Assembly: GCA_902779945.1 (NCBI GenBank)
Contig: CACZDN010000015.1
Coordinates: 1-64,000, forward strand
Direction of reading: 5' to 3'
DNA from: Oscillospiraceae bacterium
GTDB taxonomy: Bacteria; Bacillota; Clostridia; Oscillospirales; Oscillospiraceae
DNA: 64,000 nucleotides
Position 1 is the first letter of the stretch. Every line of letters begins with the position of its first letter. The position numbers and the translations under genes are program-made. The notes under the pieces were generated by a model. It saw nothing but the letters and a program-made list of their open reading frames with translations. It ran no database searches and had not been told where the DNA came from. Below are positions 24,962 to 33,030 of the stretch, piece after piece.

Positions 24962-25120
24962 TTAATGCCCCCTGAAAGGGGGGGCGCCCCAGTGTGCACA
25001 CCGGGGCGGGGGGATACGGTCCTTTGTACGATGTGCATGGCCGAAGAGAATCCCCCGGTCACGGCGCGGGCGGACACGCGCTGCGGCAGCCCCCTCCAGG
25101 CAAGGGGGCCGATAAGGATG
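24962..25120. repeat. Intergenic repeat region between the VanW gene and metG
   Basis: Rich in short C/G-run inverted segments (CCCCCTGAAAGGGGG at 24967-24982; CCCCAGTGTGCACACCGGGG). It has no T-box features such as the TGGxACCGCG anti-terminator bulge, so it seems not to be a tRNA-sensing leader for metG. Confidence 0.45.
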
Positions 25121-25153
25121 TATGATTTGAATTCAAATACAGGAGAAGAGAGC

Positions 25154-27109
25154 ATGGAAAACAAGAAGACCTTTTACATCACCACCCCGATCTACTATCC
25201 CTCGGACAAGCTGCACATCGGTCACACCTACTGCACCGTCGCGACCGACGCCTTTGCCCGCTACAAGCGGCTCAGAGGCTATGACGTGATGTTCCTCACC
25301 GGCACGGACGAGCACGGCCAGAAGATCGAGGAAAAGGCCAGGGCTGCCGGCGTCACGCCCCAGCAGTTCGTGGACAGGATCGTCACCGGCGAGGGCGGCA
25401 TCCTCGACCTGTGGAAGCTGATGAACATCTCCAACGACCGCTTCATCCGCACCACCGACGACTACCACGTCCAGTCCATCCAGCGCATCTTCAAAAAGAT
25501 GTACGACAAGGGCGACATCTACAAGGGCTCCTACAAGGGCAAATACTGCACCCCCTGCGAGAGCTTCTGGACCGAGAGCCAGCTCGTCAACGGCATGTGC
25601 CCCGACTGCGGCCGCCCCGTCCACGACGCCGAGGAGGAGGCCTACTTTTTCCGTCTCTCCAAGTACGCCAAGCCCGTACAGGAGCTGCTGGAGACCGGCA
25701 CCTTCCTCGAACCCGCCTCCCGCGTCAACGAGATGATCAACAACTTCATCAAGCCCGGCCTTGAGGACCTGTGCGTCTCCCGCACCAGCTTCACCTGGGG
25801 CATCCCGGTGGACTTTGACCCGGGCCACGTGGTCTATGTCTGGGTCGACGCCCTCTTCAACTACTGCACCGCTCTCGGCTTCCTCAACGACCGCTACGAC
25901 GATTACGACAGATTCTGGCCCGCCGACTGCCACATCGTCGGCAAGGAGATCGTGCGCTTCCACTCCATCATCTGGCCCGCCATGCTCATGAGCATGGAGA
26001 TGCCCCTGCCGAAGAAGGTTTACGGCCACGGCTGGCTGGTCATCGACGGCGGCAAGATGTCCAAGTCCAAGGGCAACGTGGTGGACCCCTACGTCCTGGC
26101 GGACAAGTTCGGCGTGGACGCGCTGCGCTTCTTCCTGCTGCGCACCTTCCCCTTCGGCTCCGACGGCAACTTCTCCAACGAGCTGCTGATCTCCACGATC
26201 AACACCGATCTCGCAAACGACCTCGGCAACCTCGTCTCCCGCACGACCGCCATGGTCGAAAAGTACTTCGGCGGCACGCTCCCGGCAGAGCGCGAGGCCG
26301 ACGCCCTCGATGACGAGCTCGTCGCCCTCATCCGCGCCACGCCGGAGAGATACGCCGCGCAGATGGACATTTTCCAGCCCCATCTCGCCCTGGAGGAGAT
26401 CTTCCGCCTCATCCAGCGCGCCAACAAGTACATCGACGAGACCGCACCCTGGGTCCTCGCGAAGGACGAGGTCAAAAAGCCCCGCCTCGCCGCGGTCATG
26501 TACAATCTGCTCGAGGCGCTGCGCGTCTCCCTCGTCCTGCTCACGCCCTTCATCCCCGACAGCTGCGCCAGGGCCTTCGACCAGATCGGCGCGCCGGCCG
26601 AATGCCGCAGCTGGGATTCCGCGCTGGTCTACGGCTCCCTCCCCGCCGGCGTTGAGGTGCGCAAGGGCGAGACGCTCTTCCCCCGCATCGACGCGCAGAA
26701 GATGCTCGACGAGCTGGAGCAGGCCGAGAAGGCCGCCCACGGCCCCAAGGTCAGGCTCAACCCCGTCCTGCCCGAGGTCACCATCGACGAGTTTGCGAAG
26801 TGCGACATGCGCGTGTGCAAGGTCCTCGCCTGCGAGGGCGTCAGGAAGAGCGAAAAGCTTCTGAAGTTCCAGCTCGACGACGGCAGCGGCACGCCCCGCC
26901 AGATCCTCTCCGGCATCCGCAAATTCTACGAGCCCGAGGCGCTGGTCGGCAAGACCGTCGTCGCCATCGTGAACCTGCCCCCGCGCAAGATGATGGGCCA
27001 GATGTCAAACGGAATGCTTCTGTCCGCCGTCCGCGAGGTGGACGGTCAGGAGGAGCTGCACCTCATCATGCTCGACGATTCCGTCCCCGCCGGCGCCCAG
27101 CTCTGCTGA
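25154..27109 (+). CDS. metG: Methionyl-tRNA synthetase
   Basis: 651 residues, the dimeric form with a C-terminal tRNA-binding module. Catalytic core: TTPIYYPSDKLHIGHTYC (HIGH) near residue 15, the zinc knuckle CTPCESFW...CPDCGRPV near 130-150, and KMSKSKGNVVDP near 300. The last 105 residues are an EMAP-II-like OB fold (VTIDEFAKCDMRVCKV). It charges tRNA-Met in the cytosol. AGGAGAAG precedes the ATG. It seems to be transcribed alone. Confidence 0.97.
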   Translation: MENKKTFYITTPIYYPSDKLHIGHTYCTVATDAFARYKRLRGYDVMFLTGTDEHGQKIEEKARAAGVTPQQFVDRIVTGEGGILDLWKLMNISNDRFIRTTDDYHVQSIQRIFKKMYDKGDIYKGSYKGKYCTPCESFWTESQLVNGMCPDCGRPVHDAEEEAYFFRLSKYAKPVQELLETGTFLEPASRVNEMINNFIKPGLEDLCVSRTSFTWGIPVDFDPGHVVYVWVDALFNYCTALGFLNDRYDDYDRFWPADCHIVGKEIVRFHSIIWPAMLMSMEMPLPKKVYGHGWLVIDGGKMSKSKGNVVDPYVLADKFGVDALRFFLLRTFPFGSDGNFSNELLISTINTDLANDLGNLVSRTTAMVEKYFGGTLPAEREADALDDELVALIRATPERYAAQMDIFQPHLALEEIFRLIQRANKYIDETAPWVLAKDEVKKPRLAAVMYNLLEALRVSLVLLTPFIPDSCARAFDQIGAPAECRSWDSALVYGSLPAGVEVRKGETLFPRIDAQKMLDELEQAEKAAHGPKVRLNPVLPEVTIDEFAKCDMRVCKVLACEGVRKSEKLLKFQLDDGSGTPRQILSGIRKFYEPEALVGKTVVAIVNLPPRKMMGQMSNGMLLSAVREVDGQEELHLIMLDDSVPAGAQLC

Positions 27110-27140
27110 GCCGGGAACGCAGGACGCAGACCGGGCTGTC

Positions 27141-27242
27141 TCAAAACACCCTGAGCAAAGGCGAAGGAGCTTTCTCCCGAGGTTCCCGTAAACCTCAAGA
27201 AGAAAGCTCCTTCGTCACTTTGCTGCTCAGGCGGGGTTTTGA
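27141..27242. repeat. Long imperfect hairpin after metG
   Basis: The ends TCAAAAC and GTTTTGA and the inner arms CGAAGGAGCTTTCT (27162-27175) / AGAAAGCTCCTTCG (27201-27214) fold into one long stem. It may terminate metG, but its size and the repeat-rich context suggest a small mobile or repetitive hairpin. Directly abuts element A3. Confidence 0.65.
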
Positions 27243-27519
27243 TACGATTATCCGACAGAACAGTTTGAATCTATCCGGCCGGATTTGTGCCGGGCTTTGT
27301 TATGGCAACACCGCACAATTCGCCTGCGGCATCTCCTGGAAAATTTGCGCCCTGATTTCGAGCCTTTTTCTTGAGGTACACAAAGTACATCTGCGAAAAA
27401 GTTATGCGGTATTGCCTTATCGGACCTGACCATACGCAAAGCTTGCTCTGCGTCCGCTGCCTTGCCTGACGCAAAGCTGTCTCGGAAAGCTTTCAGACCG
27501 CCTTGTCGGATAATCGTAT
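27242..27519. mobile_element. Family A element, copy A3, interrupted by a family B element
   Basis: Ends ATACGATTATCCGACAGAAC and its partner at 27497-27519 match the ends of copy A2 (59189-59349), in reverse orientation. The A interior is collinear with A2 apart from one break at GTTAT/CGGAC, where a 113-bp B element is inserted with a TTAT duplication. Confidence 0.85.
27304..27416. mobile_element. Family B inverted-repeat element nested in A3
   Basis: 113 bp. Ends GGCAACACCGCACAA and, reversed, GGCAATACCGCATAA. Flanked by TTAT on both sides (27300-27303 and 27417-27420). Removing the element and one TTAT restores the A2-like sequence GTTATCGGAC exactly. Encodes no protein, so a MITE-like, non-autonomous transposon is likely. 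Confidence 0.85.
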
Positions 27520-27547
27520 GAGACGGCCCGGTTTTTTATCTCCCCGC

Positions 27548-27576
27548 TTGCCAAAACCATGGGAACATATTACAAT
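27548..27576 (+). promoter_or_regulatory. Promoter of the HD-GYP gene
   Basis: TTGCCA, 17-base spacer, TACAAT. Its TTGCCAAAACC start and CATATTACAATA end resemble the promoter at 30384-30412 before the FMN-binding gene. Confidence 0.6.
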
Positions 27577-27605
27577 AGCCTCAGAAACTGCGAAAGGGAA
27601 ACGAC

Positions 27606-29327
27606 ATGGTCCAACTGATCTATTATTCCGCGCTTTTTGTCCTCTCGCTGCTGCTGTCGCTGCTCTATGTCTGTCTGTGGCGGCGGCAGTTCGACGTGCA
27701 CATGACCGCGGTCTTCCTCCTGCTTCCCATCTCGAACCTCGCATATCTGCTCATCTACGCAAACCCCGATTCCGTCGCCGTGACCGCGCTGATGAAGGTC
27801 GTGTATCTGTGCGGCTGTCTGCTGCCCTGGCTCGCCATGATGTGCGTGATGGGGCTGTGCCGCATCCGCGTAAGCCGTCTCGTGCGCATGGGGTCGCTGC
27901 TGGTCAGCACCGCCGTCTTCTGTACGGTGCTGACCGTCGGCCACTCCCCGCTCTTCTACCGCAGCCTCGAGATCGAGCGCGTCGGGGACGCCTGGGTCAT
28001 GATCAAGCGCTACGGCCCCGCCCATGTGCTGCACTATATCTGCGTGGTGCTCTACCTGGCCGCCTCCCTCGCCGCGATCCTGTACAGCTACCGGAAAAAG
28101 AAGCAGGTCTCCCGCCGTATTCTGCTGCTGCTCTTCATGCCCATCCCGGTCTCCACCATGGGCTATTTTGCGGGCCACCGCCTGGCCGGTCTCGGCTTTG
28201 AGTTCATGCCCGTTTCCTATGTGTTCTCCCAGCTTTTGTATCTGCTGATCGCGCAGCGCATGGTGCTCTACAATGTCAGCGAAATGGTGATCGAGTCCAT
28301 GGTGCAGGCAGGCGAGACCGGCTTCATCACCGTGGACGCGAAGGGCCGCTACCTCGGCAGCAACGGCTCCGCCAAGCGTTTCCTGCCCGCCCTGCGGAAT
28401 CTGACGGTGGACCGCCCCGTCGCGGACGAGCCCGCCATGCGCCAGACCGTGCTCGCCTGGATCGAGCGCTTCCGAAAGGACCCGACCGACGACAAGTTTC
28501 TCTATACCCGCGTCGGCACGGACGGCGAGGAGGACCGCATCTACGCCATCGACGTCAACGACCTCTACGACGGCCGGCGGCGCTGCGGCTGCCAGATCTT
28601 TTTGCAGGACGACACCGAAAAGCAGAAATACATCCGCCTCCTCGACCGCTATAACAGCGATCTGCAGGCGGAGGTCGCCGCCAAGACGGAGCGCATCGTC
28701 GTCATGCATGACCGCCTCATCCTCGGCATGGCGGCCATGGTCGAAAGCCGGGACAACTCCACCGGCGGCCACATCCGCCGCACCAGCGAGGGCGTGCGTA
28801 TCCTGGTCGAGACCATGCGGGCGGACGGCGCGGAGCTCTCGGACGCCTTCTGCAAGAACCTCATCAAGGCCGCGCCCATGCACGACCTCGGCAAGATCGC
28901 CGTGGACGACGCGGTTTTGCGCAAGCCCGGCCGCTTCACGCCGGAGGAATTTGAGAAGATGAAGGCCCATGCGGCCGAGGGCGCACGCATCGTGCACGAG
29001 ATCCTGCAGGACACCGACGACGAGGATTTTCGCCGCATTGCCGAAAACGTGGCCCACTACCACCACGAGCGCATGGACGGCTCCGGCTACCCCGACGGCC
29101 TCCGGGGGGACGAGATCCCGCTCGAGGCGAGGATCATGGCCATCGCCGATGTGTACGACGCCCTGGTCAGCAAGCGCGTTTACAAGGAGTCCTTCTCTTT
29201 TGAGAAGGCCGACCGGATCATCCTGGAAGGCATGGGCCCCCAGTTCGACCCCAGCCTCCGGGAAACCTACGAGCACGCGAGGCCGAAGCTGGAGGAGTAC
29301 TACACGCGGGAACGGGCGCGGGCGTAG
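27606..29327 (+). CDS. Seven-helix membrane receptor with PAS-like and HD-GYP domains
   Basis: 573 residues. Residues 1-225 contain seven predicted membrane helices, as in 7TM sensor modules of histidine kinases. Residues 235-350 are PAS-like (GFITVDAKGRYLGSNGSAKRFL). A short coiled coil leads into an HD-GYP phosphodiesterase at 370-560: HDLGKIAVDDAVLRKPGRFT, HYHHERMDGSGYPDGLRGDEIPLEARIMAIADVYDAL. The HD and GYP signatures are intact, so it should degrade cyclic di-GMP in response to an external or membrane signal. Single gene, preceded by its own promoter. Confidence 0.93.
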   Translation: MVQLIYYSALFVLSLLLSLLYVCLWRRQFDVHMTAVFLLLPISNLAYLLIYANPDSVAVTALMKVVYLCGCLLPWLAMMCVMGLCRIRVSRLVRMGSLLVSTAVFCTVLTVGHSPLFYRSLEIERVGDAWVMIKRYGPAHVLHYICVVLYLAASLAAILYSYRKKKQVSRRILLLLFMPIPVSTMGYFAGHRLAGLGFEFMPVSYVFSQLLYLLIAQRMVLYNVSEMVIESMVQAGETGFITVDAKGRYLGSNGSAKRFLPALRNLTVDRPVADEPAMRQTVLAWIERFRKDPTDDKFLYTRVGTDGEEDRIYAIDVNDLYDGRRRCGCQIFLQDDTEKQKYIRLLDRYNSDLQAEVAAKTERIVVMHDRLILGMAAMVESRDNSTGGHIRRTSEGVRILVETMRADGAELSDAFCKNLIKAAPMHDLGKIAVDDAVLRKPGRFTPEEFEKMKAHAAEGARIVHEILQDTDDEDFRRIAENVAHYHHERMDGSGYPDGLRGDEIPLEARIMAIADVYDALVSKRVYKESFSFEKADRIILEGMGPQFDPSLRETYEHARPKLEEYYTRERARA

Positions 29328-29377
29328 GCTACAGGTTTTTCACCACGGTTTACACGAAAAACGTCCGATTATCCGTA

Positions 29378-29400
29378 GGGGCGATTCACGAATCGCCCGG
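29378..29400. repeat. GGGCGATTCACGAATCGCCC repeat
   Basis: A short palindrome in the form GTAGGGGCGATTC-AC-GAATCGCCC, a widespread intergenic repeat in many bacteria. Present once here. The rest of the gap 29328-29600 has AT-rich sequence and a promoter. Confidence 0.6.
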
Positions 29401-29513
29401 CGGAGCTTCCTGTTATGATCGCATAAAACGTGCGGCGAATTCGCAAAAACACATAGCCCCATTTGTTGCTACACAAAGCTGTTGCTTTGCGCGGTAGTTT
29501 TTTCAAAAAATAC

Positions 29514-29541
29514 TGTACAAAAAGAAAATATCTGCTATAAT
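29514..29541 (+). promoter_or_regulatory. Possible promoter upstream of the B element and gtrA-like gene
   Basis: TGTACA at 29514-29519, 16-base spacer, perfect TATAAT at 29536-29541. It lies 64 bases before the B element, so transcripts to the GtrA gene would cross the element. Confidence 0.5.
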
Positions 29542-29604
29542 TTATGACACTTTTTGCTATGCGTGAGGGTATTCCTGTCATGCTGCGAATAGCCGTTTTT
29601 CTAA

Positions 29605-29718
29605 GGCAACACCGCATAATTCGGCGAGAGCGAATCCTGAGAAAATTTGGGTTCTGATGAAGGCATTTTTTTGCAGGAATACTTTGTGTATTTCAAGAAC
29701 GGATTGTGCGGTGTTGCC
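29605..29718. mobile_element. Family B element at the 5' end of a GtrA gene
   Basis: Starts GGCAACACCGCATAATTCGG and ends with its near-exact inverse GATTGTGCGGTGTTGCC. Flanks read CTAA and TTAG, so the inverted repeat may extend by four bases; no separate target duplication is evident. The interior GCGAATCCTGAGAAAATTTG is shared with copies at 56383 and 62460. Confidence 0.8.
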
Positions 29719-30135
29719 TTAGCGCTGATCACGTCAAAGAACGTCCGGCAGTTTCTCTCTTACTTTGCAGTGGGCGGGGCGTCCGCCGTCGTGGAGTGGG
29801 TGATTTTCTTCCTGCTGGGGAGGCTGCTCACTTTGCCTTATCTGTCGGCGACGGCGCTGGCCTTCGTCTTCTCCACGACAGCAAACTGGTTTCTGGGCAG
29901 GACCTTCACTTTCAGGGGGGCGGACCTGGGAAAGAACAAGTCGAAGGAGATCCTGCAGGTCTTTGGCGTCAGCGCGATCGGGCTCCTGGGCAATCTGGCG
30001 CTCATGTATGTGTTTGTGAGCGTCCTTGGCATGAACACCGAGCTATTGAAGACCACCGCAAAGATCCTCTCGACCGGGATCGTCTTTATTTGGAATTTCC
30101 TCATCAGAAAGTTTTGGATATACAGGGACGCGTAG
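29704..30135 (+). CDS. GtrA-family membrane protein with repeat-derived N-terminus
   Basis: About 143 residues, four membrane helices. Similarity to GtrA (flippase-like partner of polyprenyl-phosphate glycosyltransferases) begins at VRQFLSYFAVGGASAVVEW and includes FVFSTTANWFLGRTFTF and WNFLIRKFWIYRD. No ATG exists near this start. TTG at 29704 or 29647 could serve, both inside the family B element, so the native start was probably replaced when the element inserted. The frame from the element into the gene is open. Expression may be reduced or altered. No glycosyltransferase gene adjoins it. Confidence 0.75.
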   Translation: MCGVALALITSKNVRQFLSYFAVGGASAVVEWVIFFLLGRLLTLPYLSATALAFVFSTTANWFLGRTFTFRGADLGKNKSKEILQVFGVSAIGLLGNLALMYVFVSVLGMNTELLKTTAKILSTGIVFIWNFLIRKFWIYRDA

Positions 30136-30383
30136 TTCTCCGCAAATGCTCCTCTGTTCGTTGAAACACCCGCAGTTCTATGCTCTCATATTTTTGAATA
30201 ATCATTTCTCTTCCCATATGAAAATGAGCGCAAAGCCGTATAAAACCGGAGTGAACAGCCTTAAGACAGTGTCAGGCAGTCGTTGTCGCCGACCTTCGCT
30301 TCGCAGCGCGGGACGTTGAGGGCAACACCCTGCGACGAAAAAATGTTTCCCCGGGTTTGTCGCGGCGAACTCACAGATAGCTC
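30136..30383. other. Non-coding gap before the FMN-binding gene
   Basis: No gene is seen. It holds CTTCGCTTCGCAGCGCGGGAC and nearby short inverted segments, possibly old repeat remains. Confidence 0.4.
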
Positions 30384-30412
30384 TTGCCAAAACCGGGGCG
30401 ATCATATACAAT
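30384..30412 (+). promoter_or_regulatory. Promoter of the FMN-binding gene
   Basis: TTGCCA at 30384-30389, 17-base spacer, TACAAT at 30407-30412. Strongly similar to the promoter at 27548-27576. Confidence 0.6.
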
Positions 30413-30468
30413 ATAGACGAGATATGCGCGCCCGGCGAAAAAACTGCGCATGAAGACAGGAGAACGAC

Positions 30469-30885
30469 ATGAACGACAAGGTGAAAAGAGAGAAGCGGCT
30501 GAATCTCATCGGCATGAGCTGCGGCCTGTTCCTCGTGCTTCTGCTGGTGATCAGCATTGTGTCCGGCATCATGGCAAACTACGTCCCCTCCAGCGCCCAG
30601 ACTCTCACGGCCAGCGCCCCCGGCAAGGTGGGCGACGTGACGGTCGAGCTCGTCGCGGACGCGAAGAAAATCTACAAGTTCAGCGTTCTGGAGCACAGCG
30701 AGACCGAAGGCATCGGCACCATGGCGGTCGACGCCCTGCCCGCCGCGATTCTCGAGGCGCAGAGCCTGCAGGTGGACGCCGTCTCCGGCGCGACCGTGAC
30801 CTCCGAGGCCATCCTCCTCGCCGCGGCCAGGGCCCTCGAGAGCGGCGGCATCGACCCCGCGGTCTACGGCGGCAGCGCCGCGTGA
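30469..30885 (+). CDS. Small membrane-anchored FMN-binding-domain protein
   Basis: 138 residues. One membrane helix at about residues 12-36, then an extracytoplasmic FMN-binding domain as in RnfG/NqrC and PplA-like proteins. DAVSGATVTSEAI near residue 108 is the flavinylation motif (SGAT-x-T), where ApbE attaches FMN to the second Thr. It is a single domain and lacks neighbours such as rnf, apbE or a reductase, so its electron partner is unknown. AGGAG precedes the ATG. A hairpin terminator follows at 30919-30942. Confidence 0.85.
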   Translation: MNDKVKREKRLNLIGMSCGLFLVLLLVISIVSGIMANYVPSSAQTLTASAPGKVGDVTVELVADAKKIYKFSVLEHSETEGIGTMAVDALPAAILEAQSLQVDAVSGATVTSEAILLAAARALESGGIDPAVYGGSAA

Positions 30886-30918
30886 CAGCTTAAGGCGGAC
30901 AAGTCCATAGACAGAAGC

Positions 30919-30942
30919 GGGGAGGGACGCCGGTCCCTCCCC
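30919..30942 (+). terminator. Hairpin after the FMN-binding gene
   Basis: GGGGAGGGAC and GTCCCTCCCC with a 4-base loop; followed by AAGTTGTC, so only a weak T-tract. Confidence 0.55.
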
Positions 30943-30945
30943 AAG

Positions 30946-31034
30946 TTGTCATTCTGGGCGAAGCGAAGAATCTTTTGCTGCCTTTCGTACCGGGGAAGAT
31001 CCTTCGACTCCGCCTCGCTGCGCTCAGGATGACA
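30946..31034. repeat. Dispersed repeat, second copy of the TGTCATTCTGGGCGAAG...CTCAGGATGACA type
   Basis: Begins TTGTCATTCTGGGCGAAGCG and ends CGCTCAGGATGACA. Related to 538-634. Lies between the FMN-binding gene and spoVT. Confidence 0.7.
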
Positions 31035-31052
31035 TGGTTTTTGAATCCTCTG

Positions 31053-31592
31053 TCAGCTCTCCATCTGCTTGCCCAGAAACGCGGCCACCGTCTGGGCGAG
31101 CTTGCACTCGATCTCCCCCGCGGGCGGCGCGTCCTTCGGCGCGACGAAGAGCACCGCACCCATCACGTCGCCCTCGGAGATCACGGGGGCCGCGACCGAG
31201 ACCGCGAACTTGTCGTCGCTCTCGCTGACGCTGACGCCGCCCCCGCCGAGGTGGCGGTAAAGCGCCCGCTCCTCCATGATCTCGCTGAGCTTCTGGCTGA
31301 CGGGCTTGTCGAGCAGCTCACGCCGGCCGCCGCCGGCAATGGCGATCACCGCGTCCCGGTCGCACACGGCGGCGATCGCGTCGGTCGAGCGCCGCAGGCT
31401 GTCGCAGAGCTGCCCCGCAAAGTCCCCCAGCTCCCCGATCGGCGAATACTTCTTAAAAATCAGCTCCCCGTCCTTATCCGTGAAAATCTCCAGCGGGTCA
31501 CCCTCGCGGATGCGCATGGTGCGGCGGATCTCCTTGGGGATGACGACGCGGCCGAGGTCGTCGATGCGCCGCACGATTCCGGTTGCTTTCAT
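31053..31592 (-). CDS. spoVT: Stage V sporulation regulator SpoVT
   Basis: 179 residues. Residues 1-52 are an AbrB-type swapped-hairpin DNA-binding domain (MKATGIVRRIDDLGRVVIPKEIRRTMRIREGDPLEIF). Residues 60-178 form a GAF-like domain. In Bacillus, SpoVT regulates late forespore genes under sigma-G. AGGAGG lies 9 bases before the ATG. It supports an endospore-forming lineage. The neighbouring mfd/yabM genes seen in Bacillus are not here. Confidence 0.93.
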   Translation of the reverse strand: MKATGIVRRIDDLGRVVIPKEIRRTMRIREGDPLEIFTDKDGELIFKKYSPIGELGDFAGQLCDSLRRSTDAIAAVCDRDAVIAIAGGGRRELLDKPVSQKLSEIMEERALYRHLGGGGVSVSESDDKFAVSVAAPVISEGDVMGAVLFVAPKDAPPAGEIECKLAQTVAAFLGKQMES

Positions 31593-32009
31593 ATGCAAAA
31601 AACCTCCTGCGTTTCTATCTGTTGTCGCAGATAGTATTTGCAGGAGGTCTTGTGTTATGCAGGGGCGCAAAGCGACGGAGATATGCAGGCATTGCGCCGC
31701 AAATGCACAGCGGTCTGGATCTTATTGCTCCCCCGATCAATTCTTGAATTTGTCGGGGAGCAATTTTGCCATGTTTCGCGCTTGCCCCGTCAAGGTGCGC
31801 GCGAAACGGCAAGCAAATCATGATTGATGAGCCAGGCATCAGGCCACATCCTGATTCAAGCTTTCATTGGCACATCCATATATCGGACGAGTTCTTCTCT
31901 GCGCCGGAGTTTGACGCTATGGCGCAGGATAGCTGCTCAATTGCGGGGCGCGGTCGATATGGCTGCGCTCGATTGTCGCCTTTTTATGCAGCTCTCGCAC
32001 CCATTTTGT
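31593..32009. other. Gap without gene, with two hairpins
   Basis: About 420 bases upstream of the plsY promoter. It holds a near-palindrome ATTGCTCCCCCGA...TCGGGGAGCAAT (31729-31770) and a hairpin GTTTCGCGC...GCGCGAAAC (31773-31807). No coding frame is convincing. Confidence 0.45.
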
Positions 32010-32038
32010 TTGTAACGGGCCCGCTTTTATGGTAAAAT
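32010..32038 (+). promoter_or_regulatory. Promoter of plsY
   Basis: TTGTAA, 17-base spacer, TAAAAT at 32033-32038, with a 145-base leader to the ATG. Confidence 0.5.
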
Positions 32039-32183
32039 ACAGATAGATCATCCCGGCTTGAAGCGAGCGGAAGCTTATGCCGGGGCAGAACAGACGGCAG
32101 CTCGAATTATTTGAATACATCTTTATCAAAGGTGCCGCAGACGGATTGTACGGTGTCGCCCATACGAAAAGGGAGTGGTTCCT

Positions 32184-32855
32184 ATGGTCATATTGAAAGT
32201 CTTTGCCTGTATCCTGCTCGGGTATTTGCTCGGGAATTTCAGCCCGGCGTTTCTGTTCGGAAAGATCAAGGGCTATGACATCCGGGAAGAGGGGTCCGGG
32301 AATGTCGGCGCGACAAACGTCTTTCTGCTCGTCGGAAAGTACGCTTTTTTCATGACGGCCATTCTCGATATTCTGAAGGCATTCGCCTCCTGGAAGATTT
32401 GTCAGCTTCTGTTTCCCGATCTGGTAACGGCCGGGCCGCTGGCGGGGGCAGCCTGCATCATCGGGCATCTGTATCCGGTTTTCCTCCGCTTCAAGGGCGG
32501 CAAGGGACTCGCGAGCATGGGCGGCGTGGTGCTGGCCTGGAGCTGGAAATGGTTCCTGCTGCTGCTTCTCGCGGCCATCATCATTGCTTTTGCCACACGC
32601 TATGTCTGCCTGGCAGCGCCGACCATGTCCCTCGTGTTCCCCGCCTGCTTCTGCTGGCAGACGCATCTGCCGGCAAGCGCGCTCATTCTTCTTGTCCCGT
32701 CCATCCCGATCTTTTACAAGCATTGGGAAAACTTTGTCCGCATCCGGGAGGGCACAGAGATGCGGACCAGCTTTCTATGGAATAAGGAGGCTGAGCTGAA
32801 GCGAATCGGAAAGTGGAACGAGAAGACGATCAAGCAGCTGAACAATCGTGATTAA
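32184..32855 (+). CDS. plsY: Acyl-phosphate:glycerol-3-phosphate acyltransferase PlsY
   Basis: 223 residues, five to six membrane helices. The three loop motifs are visible: GYLLGNFSPAFLFGK, GSGNVGATNVF, and GHLYPVFLRFKGGKGLAS. It makes lysophosphatidic acid at the membrane, the first step of phospholipid synthesis. Second half NFVRIREGTEMR fits the C-terminus. ATG has GGGAG 9 bases upstream. Probably one of more than one copy in such genomes. It stands alone among repeats. Confidence 0.93.
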   Translation: MVILKVFACILLGYLLGNFSPAFLFGKIKGYDIREEGSGNVGATNVFLLVGKYAFFMTAILDILKAFASWKICQLLFPDLVTAGPLAGAACIIGHLYPVFLRFKGGKGLASMGGVVLAWSWKWFLLLLLAAIIIAFATRYVCLAAPTMSLVFPACFCWQTHLPASALILLVPSIPIFYKHWENFVRIREGTEMRTSFLWNKEAELKRIGKWNEKTIKQLNNRD

Positions 32856-32871
32856 TACGCTTTTTGACAAC

Positions 32872-32962
32872 CCGCGCAATATCTGCGTCAGGGAAGGCAA
32901 AGCCCGCAGAGCATTCAATTGTCCTCTCAAATGCAACGCATCGGCTGCATTTGAGAGGACAA
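32872..32962. repeat. Family A fragment and perfect 17-bp hairpin after plsY
   Basis: ATCTGCGTCAGGGAAGGCAA and GCCCGCAGAGC resemble the A2 interior (59236-59262). They are followed by TTGTCCTCTCAAATGCA (32919-32935) and its exact inverse (32946-32962). The hairpin may end plsY transcription but has no T-run. Confidence 0.6.
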
Positions 32963-33030
32963 CGGAAGGACGCATGTTCATAACACAATCGCCGCAGCTT
33001 TCTGTGCCGCAGTCCGCGTGTTCACGGCGG

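Noticed and set aside
24960-25153. Possible T-box leader before metG
   Set aside because: No anti-terminator bulge TGGxACCGCG or specifier-loop layout is visible; the region looks like intergenic repeat sequence.
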